Positions 11,097 through 21,558 of a DNA stretch of 64,000 bases are shown piece by piece. A program made the translations under genes and the position numbers. This DNA comes from Myrmaecium sp. VS I D KN 1 (taxonomy: Eukaryota > Ascomycota > Dothideomycetes > Valsariales > Valsariaceae): positions 372,001 to 436,000 of the forward strand of contig JADQAV010000009.1 in the NCBI GenBank assembly GCA_019775845.1, in the 5' to 3' direction. Below the pieces are notes generated by a model. It searched no databases. It saw nothing but the letters and a program-made list of their open reading frames with translations, and was not told the origin of the DNA. Numbering within the stretch: position 1 is the first letter of the stretch; each line of letters starts with the position of its first letter.

Positions 11097-12372
11097 GGTG
11101 GGCGTATGTTGTAGGGGTGGTGAAGGTGAAGGTTAGAGATAGAGAGAGGTGGAGCGCGGGGACTGTGGTGGGCAGATGGGAGAGAGGGAGACCCTTGAAC
11201 CCCGCCAAGAGCGATGGTCAGGCACCTCTCAGGGTCGGGTGGGGATCCACACGGCGGGAGCGTTAAATAGTGTTTAACGGCGGAGATGAGGAAATCCGAA
11301 TGGCGATGGACTCTGAGTTTCTCCAGATGCCCGATCCGGTAATGGTCCTGGTGTTGGTTTGTGGTGGAGTTGGTTGCCGTAGGAGTATGTCATCATCGAT
11401 GTATCCGATAGGAGATCGCGCATGCAGCTATAAATATGTGAATATATTAAATTATTCTGTCTACTCCTACGCACCAAACAAAAGCAACTTGAACCCAATG
11501 ATTGGATCCATGCATGCCTTGCCATAAGTACTACTGTAGGTATTAATTTAGCATACCCCTTTCCCTCCTCCCTCCGCGTCCATACAACAAGGGAAAAGGG
11601 GAGAGAGCGGAAAAGGGGGGCATAACAACCTCTAATAAACCAATTTCCCTCCTTTCTCTCTCCTAGTATCTGTCTCTCGGCCAACACCGTCAAATAGAAG
11701 AGAGGAACTAAGTTAGTCGAGTGAAGATGCAGTGATGCGCGCGCGACTCCTATTTCGATCGCACGTCACTCTGTTGAGGACTCGCGACCATTCAAAAGGA
11801 CGCTGGTTCCCCTCGTTCATAGGAAGATGAGCAAGAGAAGAAGAAGCCTCCGACCGTCGACCTCATTCGTTCCTCAATGCGCCTCCCCTGACTAACCACT
11901 ATCGCCCCGGTTGACAGCGCCCATCCGCCCCGCCCCGAATTATTGTGCCCCCGTCGTCGCAGGAGGCGAGGCAGCGCGCACCGGAGAGAGTTCGCTGGCG
12001 CTGCTGCTGCCGCTGTCGTTGCAGTGGAGGTGTAAGACGCGATCAGGGCTGGATAGGACCGAAAGCTTTACAGTAGAAGAAGGTGAGGTGGTGGTTCAGA
12101 GTGCAAAGAGGTAAATATTGACCTTCACCTTCTCCCTCCATCTTCTTCCTGCTTGTTGTACCTGACTAGTAGCCGGCTGGCGACTCCACCTTTGCCCCCC
12201 CTTCCCCCCCCTTCCCCCCCTTTCCCCCCTGAGCTGAGGCGCGACCCTCCGACCTTCGCCTGGCGTTGCACCTCCTGTCGCACCCGACCACCCTGACCAC
12301 CCTGACCGACCAGCCAACCAACCTGAACTGACCAACCGACCACTGCAGCCTGGGGAACGCCCGAGGGCATCC
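11097..12372. promoter_or_regulatory. Divergent 5' region, ECT1 / 587-aa protein gene
   Basis: This 1.28-kb space between two start codons has no supportable gene. It holds an AT-rich stretch (about 11425-11460, ATAAATATGTGAATATATTAA) and, near the right gene, the C-run tract at 12195-12229. The right part is probably a 5' leader. Confidence 0.5.
12195..12229 (-). promoter_or_regulatory. Possible G-quadruplex tract
   Basis: Four runs of 6-8 C on the plus strand, separated by TT, TT and TTT, so the minus strand carries four long G runs with 2-3 nt loops. This fits the standard intramolecular quadruplex pattern. It lies about 145 nt before the next start codon. Function is inference. Confidence 0.5.
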
Positions 12373-14201
12373 ATGCCCACGCCCACGCCCACGCCCATGC
12401 CTCCTCTCAACCCCGCCAAGGATCGCGACGCCTCTGCCAGCAAGCGTCACTTCACCCATCTCTTCTCCAAGAAGGACAAGGACCGCGATCGCGATCGCGA
12501 CAAGGACAAGGACAAGGATAGGCACAAGCACAAGGACAACGACCACGACAAGGACAACCTCACCTCCTCTCCGAACTCTCCGCCTACCTTGCACGTCTCC
12601 GCCGCGAGCAGCGACCTCAACACCATCCTCCTCCAATCCACCAACTCCTCCTCCACTCGCGCCCAGACGCCCGCCTCGCCGCCTCGTCCTCACCGCCGTA
12701 ACGCTTCCTCCGCCCGGCACAGCATCCTCTCCGGCGCCGTCGGGGACTTCAGCTCGAGCCTGCGTCGCTCCGCCTCCCTGCGCACCTCCTCCTCCTCCAC
12801 CTCCTCGCACAAGCCGCGATCGCCGTCGACGGCCACGTTGGCCCTGCACCCGTCGCCGGAGAAGGCGGCCCCCGCCCATGCCCCGACCCGGCCGACCCTC
12901 TCCATCTCCACATTCGCCCGGAAGCCCAAGTCGGCCGACAACGTGAGGGACGTCGCGGCGGCCCTGTCGCCCACCGACCTGACGCGGAACATGTTCGCCG
13001 GCACCGTTCCGCTGCGCTACCCCCCGTCGGGGAAGTCTGCGGGTCCCTACGGCGGGAACGGCGTGCTGGGGCCGGCCGCGCCCCTCCCGAGCTCGGGCTC
13101 CGCCGCCGCCGTCAATCCGCACGCTATCTACCAAAGCATCCATGAGACCGCCTCGAAGCGGATCTCCACATTGGACTACCTACGGAAAGCGTATGTCACC
13201 GTCCAATTCTCCTCCTCTTTCATTACATTCACTAACCTCCCTCCCCACCCTGCAGACACGACGGCCGAATCTACTGGTTCAACACGCTCCTCTTCACTCG
13301 AACCGATCTCCACAAACCACCACACTTCGACCCCCGCCGGCTCGCCCGCCGCGCCACCACCCACCTCCTCCTCGGCTTCTCCCTCCCCGCCACGCTCGAC
13401 CTCCACACCCACTCCGCCCCCGACTACCTCCGCGCCCTCAACGCCCTGCTCGCCGAATTCGAAACCTACGCCACCCTGCACTCCCCGGACACCCTCAGCG
13501 CGGGCGGGCCGGGCTCCAGCTCCAGCTCCAGCACCCTCAGCCGCGCCCGCCTGCCCCAAATGTTCAAGCGGTCCGGTACCAAGTCGCGCCGCAGCAGCTC
13601 CGCCACCGCCGCCACCATCAGCAGTACCAGCACCACCACCAGCAGTACGACGACGACGACGACGACCACCACCACCACCACCCATCCATCCGACCTCCCC
13701 CCCATCACCGACGAATCCTTCCCCCACGCCACCGTTCCGGATACCCCGGGCTTGCCTCCCCAGGCCTTCTCCTCCTCCTCCGCCGTCGGTGCTGCAGACG
13801 ACGACGCGAGCGCGGCACCCACCCCCCTCGCCCCCGGCGAGGAGTACACCCACCTCCTCACCCCCCACCTCCCCTTCGACCCGGATCACCAGGCCGTCTT
13901 CGCCACGCTCTGCGACGCGCTGATCGATGTGTACACCACCATCATCGCGCTGGTGGGGGCGTCGGAGGCGAGCGGAGCGAGCGCAGCGGGGGCCGGGGGG
14001 GTCGGAGGGGTCGGAGGGGCGGGGCCAGCGGCGATGGGAGCGAATGTGGTTCTGGTGGGTGAGTTGTTTCAGAAGGCGGATGCACGCGTGCGGAAGCTGG
14101 TGCTGGGACCGGTGGTGAGGGAGTTTGAGCAGGCGTGTCGGGAGGGGGTGGGGAGGGAGGTGAGGGGGGTTGGGGGCGTGGTTTTGGGGGGCTTGGTTTA
14201 G
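12373..14201 (+). CDS. Conserved-looking fungal protein of unknown function, 587 aa
   Basis: Two exons, 12373-13190 and 13256-14201, with a 65-nt intron (GTATGT..GCAG, branch CACTAAC) that splits an Ala codon. The N-terminus is disordered: a Met-Pro-Thr repeat, then a Lys/Asp/Arg charge repeat (DRDRDRDKDKDKDR) coded by GACAAG/GCGATC units, then a Ser/Thr-rich basic region with many possible phosphosites (RRNASSARHS, RRSASLRTSS). The ordered core appears around the splice site: IHETASKRISTLDYLRKAHDG and RIYWFNTLLFTRTDL. The last 120 residues predict helices (HQAVFATLCDALIDVYTTII, then VLVGELFQKADARVRKLV), interrupted by a Gly/Ala insert. I recognise no named domain; it looks like a cytosolic scaffold or regulator. 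The ATG at 12373 is the first in frame. Confidence 0.75.
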
Positions 14202-14856
14202 TGGGGTTTGGGGTTCTTGGGGTATTGGGGGTTTTGAATGCGAAGGGAGAAATGGGAGCACGGATGGATTGGAATCCATGCATGCTATGCTGGGCCCCCA
14301 GCTGAGCCGTGAGCAGAGGGTCAAACGCATGGACAGATTGGATCGATGGACCGTCCTCTCCTCCATATCACAATCCGTTCCGTTCCTTGTTCCGTTCCTT
14401 GATCTCCTGTGCGGGCGGGACGTGATTGCATACCCTGCGTGGTCTGGACTGAGTGAGTGGGATGAGTGGAAGCCGCTTCTTCCCTATGTGCGGAGAGACG
14501 GCGGGCTACGACGGAAGGGCTACGATGGAAGGGCTCCGCGGAAGGGGAGGCGAAGGACGTGAGGATCGCCGTGTCTGGGGGAGAGGAAAGTGCACCATGG
14601 AGATAGTCACAATCATCGCCTTTCCTTTTTTCTTTTCAAGGAAAGAAATTCATCACATGTACTGTATAGAACAAAAGAAGGACGGAGAGAGGAGGGGAAG
14701 GTGAAATAGCTTATAGGGGATACACTGAGCTGGTAGATATATCGAAATATTCAGGTTCTATCTTTATCATATATGGTTGACTATATAATAGATAAGAGGG
14801 TAGGTTGGAGGGTCTCACCGCCTTTGCCCCCAGCCCCGAATTTCACGGGGTCACTG

Positions 14857-14878
14857 TGAATTCACACCATCACGTGAT
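14857..14878 (+). repeat. 22-bp direct repeat with CACGTG palindrome, copy 1
   Basis: An exact 22-bp match to copy 2 at 15030. It reads TGAATTCACACC followed by the 10-bp palindrome ATCACGTGAT (overlapping at AT). The core TCACGTGA is the known Cbf1/bHLH-type site. After each copy comes a CG-alternating stretch (GCGCGC / CGCGCAGCGCGCG). Confidence 0.8.
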
Positions 14879-15029
14879 GCGCGCGCCTTCGCATCTGGAA
14901 TCCACCTATATTATACCCATCCCAGTAGAGCGGTGCGTAGTTCCATACCTCAAATAAGAGATCGTAGAATAGAAGGTCGCTATAAGAAGTACTAAGCCTC
15001 ATAAGGAACGTGGTCCATAAGAACAGCTA

Positions 15030-15051
15030 TGAATTCACACCATCACGTGAT
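15030..15051 (+). repeat. 22-bp direct repeat with CACGTG palindrome, copy 2
   Basis: Second exact copy, 173 bp downstream of the first, with the same orientation and a similar CG-rich right flank. Confidence 0.8.
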
Positions 15052-16630
15052 ACGCGCAGCGCGCGTGCGTGAGCACCCGCGCCCGGCGCCCGCCAGCCCA
15101 TTCACCGTTCACCGACCACGCCCCGGAGAGAGGGTGAAGGAGGGGCGTGTGGGTTGGTTGGTTGGTTGGCTCCATACATACATACCTATGCAGCATACCG
15201 TGTTCCTGTGCCTGTGCCTGATTTTTTTTTTCTTCTTGGGGTTTGACATGTCAACCTCACATTTACACTTTTCCCGTCGTCTGTCTGTGTGTGAGTGCAC
15301 GACCACACTTCGTCGGTGCTGACTCAGTGGTTGGGTTCACATGGTCTGCGTGAGTGAGTGAGGTGATAGGGACGGACTTACCTTACCTTGCCTTACTTAT
15401 CTGGCTTGTTTTTGTTCTTCACACTACTACCTACTACATACTCGACCTACTACCTACCTCAACCCGATCACATCATCACCACCGTCCCTCTCGGTGAACA
15501 ATAGCGATACTGACCCCGACATCGACATCGACAACGCCGTATGAGTGCGTGAGTTAGCCCTGTCGTCGACGAAACTCTCCAACCGTTTAACGGCCAAAGA
15601 AGAAGAAAAAGAGCGATCACACCTTTCCCACCAACCGCATTCACAGTGACTTTTTCTTTTCTTTGGTTGTTGCGGGCGCGCGTCGGACGGACAGACGGGG
15701 TAGTGTGTTGTGCTGTGTGTCGTGTTGTGTGTGCAGTGCAGAAGGGGGGACGTGTGATCTTTTTTTCTTTCTTTCTTTTTCCCCCACCCCAAGCTCTTCC
15801 TTCACGCTTGTGAACTCTCTACTTACTCTCTCTCTTTCTTTCGTCTCGGTGAGGCAGACGCAGACGAGCTAAGTCACAACAACTGACGTTCTACCCTACC
15901 TTACCTCACCTTACATTACCTTACCGACCACCCGCCTTTCTGCCTTCTTGCCTCCGCCCCTTCTTTCTTCCTTTCTTTCTTCCATTTGCTGTGCGCTGGT
16001 GGGATTCACGACTTTTTTTTTCTTGTTCACTTCTCACTTCTCCTTCTCCTTCTTCTTCTTCCTCTTCGAACTACCTTTTTCTTTTCTCTTCTTTTTCTCT
16101 CTCACACATCACGCGTCATCCCTCTGCGGTCGGTCGGCATTCACACACACACGGTCCCCTTCTTTCCTCTTCGGGGGAGCGAGCGACCGCCTTGCTCCAT
16201 CACAAAGACAACACGCAGTCACCGCTGTTGTTCTACGACTGACGGACTGACTGACTGACTGCTCACCGCTCGCGTTTTGCGCAACGCGCACGCACGCGCT
16301 TTTCTCTCTTCTTTTCCTCCTTCCGTTGACTGTCTGCGACATCGACGTCAACTGGTGCCTGCGGTATTTGGATATCGGTTGACTCGTCTGTCACGCGACT
16401 GAGCACGACACGTCGATTGAGGATCAGTCGCATCTGGAAAGACAGAAAGAGGAAGGATTCACGGCTAGGCAACAACGAAGACTGGACAGCGAAAGAGCTC
16501 AAGTCAAAGGGGATCAACTCCACGCGTTCGACTTATCACTACGTAACATCTCTCATCACTCCCTCCATCCGCTTCTGCAAACTCACCCTCCATAACTCAC
16601 CCAACCGACAAAACATCGATCCCGCTCACC

Positions 16631-18529
16631 ATGGGTCGCCGCGACATCGACGACCTCCCGGACTCGTGTCCATACAAGACCTGGTCCCTGGGCGACCTGA
16701 TGGCCGAGTGCAAGCGCCGCGGCATCGCCGCCTCCGGCGGTCTCGTCTCCCGCGTCATCAAACGCCTCATGCGCGACGACGACGCGCGCGCAGCGGGCAA
16801 GCAGAGCGTCTCCAAACCGCACGTGCGCGGCCCGCCGCGGCAGAAGCGCGCGCCGGGCGAGGCGCCGTCGGGTCGAGGCCGGAAAAAGAGGGTGGCTAAC
16901 CCGCTGCTGGCGCGCCGGGTTTGGACTGTGTTCGAGCGCTGGCAGGAGGAGCGCGTGCACCGGCTGCGGGAAGAGGTGGGCTGGCAGGCGGGCGTGACGG
17001 GCGCGGCGTGGGAAAGAGCGCGGCGGGCGTACGCGCGACGGATGGTCCGAGATGCTCGCGATGCGCTCCCGCCACCGATGGAAACGAACGCGGAGGCGGA
17101 GGCGGAGGTGGACGTGAAGGAGGAGGAGCGACGGGCGCTGATGGATCCCGCGGTCCAGGCGGGCTTTGAGCGCGCCATGCTGGCTCGCATCCCCGTCCAC
17201 CACTACGCCCATGTTATTGCGGCGCCGCCGCCGCTGCCGATGCAGAGCCCGGAGCATTGGCTCATGAGTCTGGGTAATGCGCCGTATTTGAGTGAGATGG
17301 CGGTCGCGAGCGTGACGGATTTTCTGATTTACTGGAGAGAGGGTTTGCTGCGGTGGGCGGAGGAGGCGTCGGGAAGTGCTACGAGTAAGGATGAAGGTGG
17401 GAAGGATAAGGAGGAGATGGAGGAGCAGGAGCAGCAGGAGTGTGAGGATCAGGATGAGGAGGATGAAGAGGATGGTGAGGATGAGGAAGATGAGGAAAAG
17501 CCTCGACCCGCCGACGACCTCAACGTCCCCCTCATGATCCCGGCACCACCCCGTCTCCGCCGCATCGCACGCGCCCCCAGCGTGCGCGAACGGGTCGAAG
17601 GCCTCATCAAGCTCGTCGGCGTGCTCGGCGTGATCGCAGAGTCGCGCGCAAGCCGCGCGCTCGACCACGGCGCCAGCCGCGTCCGCTGGGAGTCGGTCAA
17701 GGGCAGCGTCCTGGGCGAGGCGGCTCGGCTCCACTTACCCGTCCCCCAGCCGGGTCAGACGCCCGCCATGTGGCTGGAGGAGGTGGGCCGCCAGCGTCAG
17801 GTCCCGTCGGATGTGCTGGAGGGGTTTTTGCGCGGGTGGAAGGATCGGGTTGTGCAGTGCTTGAGGGAGGGGGGAGCGGTGGCGATGGCGGAGCGGAGGG
17901 AGGGGGGGGCGATGGGTGGAGTGGGTGGGGAGGGAGTGAGGGATGGTGCGGTGGGGAATGGGGATGGTGGTGGATATGGAGAGGGACATGCGCGTGCGAA
18001 TGGCGGGCTGGAAATTGCGGACTCGGATGTGGAGATGGAGGATGTTTCTGAGGATGCTTGTAAGGAGGAGGAGGAGCAGGAGGAGGCGACAGCGGAGGAA
18101 CCTGACGAAGACGAAGATATGGACGAGACGATGGAGGAGGAAGAGGAATCGATGGACGTCGACCAACAACAAAACGAACAAGAGCCCCAAGAAGAAGCCC
18201 ACGAGAGCTCGGCAGAGACGACGCTGGAGCTCACCGATGAACCGAAGAAAAATCCGACACCATCTCCGCCACCCGCCGCGCATGAAGGAGAGCACGACCG
18301 ACCGCAAGCACCACCGCAGATTGCCCACCAGGACGTCCAAGATGATGACGACGCAGAAGATAGCATCGTCGTCGCGCGCCCTCCTTCTCCGCCTGCACCC
18401 GCACCCGCGCCGCCGACCCTTCCTCCTCCCCCTCTCCCTCCGGCGTCCTCGACGACGACGACCCCAACGACGCGCAAAAGCACCGCTGCTGGTAGACGGA
18501 GGTCTGGACGTCGCTCGGCGATGGGTTGA
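16631..18529 (+). CDS. SAP-like acidic nuclear protein, 632 aa
   Basis: A single exon with a strong start context (CTCACCATGGG). Residues about 17-49 (YKTWSLGDLMAECKRRGI, then AASGGLVSRVIKRL) follow the SAP pattern: L..L..E.K.RGI..SG.....I.RL, a two-helix DNA- or RNA-binding fold. A basic linker (PRQKRAPGEAPSGRGRKKRV) follows and could be a nuclear localisation signal. Helical Arg-rich segments come next (VWTVFERWQEERVHRLREE). Two very acidic blocks (about 257-290 and 480-520, Glu/Asp with Gln) and a Ser/Pro-rich tail ending in RRSGRRSAMG complete it. Repeated Glu-rich codons (GAGGAG) explain the long frames on the other strand. I infer a chromatin- or transcription-linked role; the family is not named with certainty. 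Confidence 0.72.
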   Translation: MGRRDIDDLPDSCPYKTWSLGDLMAECKRRGIAASGGLVSRVIKRLMRDDDARAAGKQSVSKPHVRGPPRQKRAPGEAPSGRGRKKRVANPLLARRVWTVFERWQEERVHRLREEVGWQAGVTGAAWERARRAYARRMVRDARDALPPPMETNAEAEAEVDVKEEERRALMDPAVQAGFERAMLARIPVHHYAHVIAAPPPLPMQSPEHWLMSLGNAPYLSEMAVASVTDFLIYWREGLLRWAEEASGSATSKDEGGKDKEEMEEQEQQECEDQDEEDEEDGEDEEDEEKPRPADDLNVPLMIPAPPRLRRIARAPSVRERVEGLIKLVGVLGVIAESRASRALDHGASRVRWESVKGSVLGEAARLHLPVPQPGQTPAMWLEEVGRQRQVPSDVLEGFLRGWKDRVVQCLREGGAVAMAERREGGAMGGVGGEGVRDGAVGNGDGGGYGEGHARANGGLEIADSDVEMEDVSEDACKEEEEQEEATAEEPDEDEDMDETMEEEEESMDVDQQQNEQEPQEEAHESSAETTLELTDEPKKNPTPSPPPAAHEGEHDRPQAPPQIAHQDVQDDDDAEDSIVVARPPSPPAPAPAPPTLPPPPLPPASSTTTTPTTRKSTAAGRRRSGRRSAMG

Positions 18530-20515
18530 GCGAAGCGGGAATGGGATGGGGCTTTCGGGGCTTTCGGTTTCTTTTTTCCTTTCCCTTTTTGCTGCATAGG
18601 GGCGAGGGTATGCCTTTCTTCTTCTCTTCGGGGGGGGTTTTCTTTTTTTGTGCTTTTCCTTCTTCTCCTTCTAAAAGGGTTTCCTTTTCTTTTTCTTGCT
18701 CTTTCTTCTTTTCTCTCTTTTTTTTCCCCTGCATTTGGGGGTTTATGTAACAGTTGGCGTGGGACGAGAGCGGAGTGGAGGGGAGGGAGCCTGAGAACGA
18801 TACGAGAACGAACGACATGGCAGAGTATGGACGTGGACATGGACATGGAAGAACAGAGCACGATGATGCTGAAGATGCTAACAATGATGTAACTAACTGT
18901 AATGATGCTGCAAGCGAGCAAGCGAGCGAGCGTGCGAATGAGCGAATGAGCGAGGGAAATGGAAAACAGTTGCTTCTTTCTTTGATTTTTCTTTCTTTTT
19001 CGTGTCCGCTGTTGCTTTTTGCTCTTCCCGAGGTGGATGAGTTGCCGACGATGAGTTGGGAGGAGGGGATGGATGGTTCCATCCCGCCTTCACTGTCGCT
19101 CTACTTCACCTTCACCCCGACTGACGTCTTATGGCTTGCTTGCTTGCTTGCTTTTTTTCTAGGTTGTGAGGTTGTAGTCGATGCTCTCACCAGCGAACCT
19201 CACCACCACCACTACTACTACGGCTCCTGCTACTGCTACTCACTGGCACTGCTACTGCCACTACTCGGGGAGCGCGGTGGCAGGGCGGTCGAACGCGTGT
19301 TGCCTTTTTTTCTCTTTTCTTTCAGTTTGTACATATACATAGATATACATAGATCCCTTTCCTGCGCTCTGCTTTCTCTTTCTGTGTTCCTCTTCCTTTT
19401 CTTCCATCTTTTCATATTGTTCTTCTTTTTTTCTTGTTTGTTTCTTCTTTCGGTTTTGATTGGGGAGGTGGAGGTGGAGAAGCGGGAGGCGGGTATTGGG
19501 AAGAATGGATGAGAGGATGGATCAGGGATGGGTTTGCCGACCTGGAGGGTGAATGTACGATCGGTAATGGGTATAAGGTGAGTGGGCATTGCAGAGGGAG
19601 CTGCAGATACAAATACGGGTTTATTCAGTGTTTTCGTTCCTTATTCCGTATATACATGTCGGTGTTCACGTAGAACCTTCATGGAGCAGGCTTCAATGGC
19701 AAGGTAACCATACATACATCATCTGCTCTCCTTCCACTACCTCTCTCTTTTACACCCTCTCCCCCTTTCCTTCGTTCATCTGTTTTTCTTCTTTTATCAT
19801 GCATCGCTTGATGCTTTGCTTTGCCTTGCTTTCCTTCTCCCCCCGGCATTTCTATCTTGGACGTGGTTTGCGCATAGGGTTCCGAAGCTTTGTTTATCAT
19901 CTCTCCTTTTTTAGTTCTGTGTCATGTATTTGGGCTCGGACAGTTGAGGATGTGGGAGCAGGTAGAAGGATGGAACATGGCTCGTCCACATTCTCGAAGT
20001 ATGGAGAACATCGATGGGCGCCTGGCGGGATGCGGGGAGGTGATAGGTGAAATTGATGGAAGTAAGTTGTAGTGGGTGACGGGAGTTCCCTGTTTGCTCT
20101 TCTTTAATTCTGGGCCGAGTGTGAGGTGTAGCTTTACTTCTCTGTACAGTACTTGGTACTGCTGTTCGTTGATCTGACCGGTATCTTCTCACTTCGGCGA
20201 CTCCTTTTCTCTTCTTCTCACACTTCTCTTTATCTTGCTTCACTTATGGAGGTCACTTGATGTACCTTAAGATCTCCTTTGTTTCATCCTCGCCTTGATC
20301 GGCTTGTTCAACATCTATATCTTTCATTTGTTCTATTGCCTCGCCTCTGCAAAGAGGCGGAGTTGATGGGATCTGGATGAAGGGTCAAAGAGATGAGTCA
20401 AAGGGATGATGAGCATATGGGAAGGACCCAGTAACAACAGGCCTAGCAATTACCTCGATTCTCCCCAAGATGCGAAGGCGAATATTTGCTAGGCGCTGAC
20501 AGAAAAGTGCAATGC
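18530..20515. other. T-rich 3' flank, no gene seen
   Basis: A very T-rich plus strand with TTGC tandem units at about 19137-19152 and pyrimidine tracts. One 252-codon frame (18754-19512) is open but made of Phe/Leu/Ser runs from the T-richness, so I do not call it. Confidence 0.45.
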
Positions 20516-20890
20516 CTGTCATACACGTTCTGGGGACACCCATGCTCCCATGACTTGAATAAGACCCTCCTCGATAGACCGAACTTCCTGGTAAACGAAG
20601 CAGGTATATACCCCATCGTATTGATACCTGACAGCAACTAAAAAGACCTGAAATGCGCCGTTCGGTGAAGCGTAGCAGGAATATGGACCAAACGGAAACA
20701 TGTCCTGGTGAAATATGGAAATGAGAGACTTCTCGCCGCCTGTATGCAAAACGTGGTACAACCCAGGCTCGTCCCGTTCCGCCGCCCCAATTGAGGCGCA
20801 GAAGATGCGGTCTGTGGATCGCCACTGGGTATAGGGAGCGAGGGGGGGTGCGAGCGGCGTGCCGTATTCTGTAGGATGTTGCTTCGCTTA
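20516..20890 (-). pseudogene. Doubtful ORF or gene fragment, about 120 codons, no clear start
   Basis: On the minus strand a frame opens after a TAA near 20890 and closes with a TGA near 20516. It reads like a folded protein in its middle (DRIFCASIGAAERDEPGLYH, then VLHTGGEKSLIS, VAVRYQYDGVYTCFVYQE), with balanced composition unlike the surrounding simple DNA. It has no early ATG: the first Met is at HQDMFPFG. It may be an exon whose partners I cannot find, or a decayed gene. No family recognised. Confidence 0.3.
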
Positions 20891-21558
20891 GATATATGGC
20901 GCAATGGATATCGATCGATGATAAATATATATAAGAAAGCGTGATTGAATGAGTGGTGTTTTGATAATTCGGAACTTCTTCGCAGGCCGGCTGAGCTCTG
21001 GATCTATGCCCGTTTGGCTCCAATGTTTCCAGATGCATGGCTGGGAAAGGCTTACATATGTATCCTAGGCAGTAACGTCTGGATGCGCAGCAGGATGACC
21101 TTGCTAGCTGCTAACTTGCCCAAGGAGCTCCTTGCAAGCAGTTCGAGGTGACCAAGTTATGCGAATCCGCTCGCCCAGGAAGAATGCCATGGTAGTAATA
21201 AGTAGTGCTCTCCTGCTGTCTCAGACGTCACGCATCCAAAGAGGAGAAGGCACCGTTCCAATGGAGCACAGCCCCAGACGAAACCAAAGCACAGAAAAAC
21301 TTCCCCGCTTCGTCCGCTTGACACCGAGATATGTTGTCGTGATCCGCCACAGCCACACTCCCACAGGCAAACCATACCCCATACAATACAAACACCCCCT
21401 GCCACCTCAGATCCGCCTCCTCCGGGTAACCCAGGTCTAAGCGGCCGCGTAGAACCGAGAAGGTCCTTAAGCCTGAATAGCCGCGAGTTTCGTTCTCACA
21501 AGAGCACGCGCGCGTTCGACGTTCCTTTTTCCCAGCCGCACCGAACCCAACCGCCGCA
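20891..21558. promoter_or_regulatory. Upstream region of the multicopper oxidase gene
   Basis: No gene seen. It should carry the promoter of the oxidase gene at 21559. An AT-rich stretch (ATAAATATATATAAG) lies at about 20921-20936, far from the start. Confidence 0.4.

Larger units (their letters stand above)
14202..16630. other. Long 5' region with repeats, no gene seen
   Basis: This 2.4-kb stretch lies upstream of the SAP-like gene. It contains the paired 22-bp repeat (14857 and 15030), a GGTT repeat (about 15150-15168), TTACC/CCTTA repeats at about 15379-15402 and 15893-15927, and long pyrimidine-rich tracts (15750-16120). Only short overlapping frames occur. The right half is probably a long pyrimidine-rich leader. 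Confidence 0.5.

Noticed and set aside
13176-14366. 396-codon minus-strand frame
   Set aside because: Antisense of exon 2 of the 587-aa protein; Gly-rich low complexity.
17797-18921. 374-codon minus-strand frame rich in Ser
   Set aside because: Mirror of the acidic GAG/GAT codons of the SAP-like gene; low complexity throughout.
18754-19512. 252-codon plus-strand frame with hydrophobic runs
   Set aside because: Phe/Leu/Ser stretches come from T-rich simple DNA in the 3' flank of the SAP-like gene; the start is in unremarkable sequence and no motif is visible.
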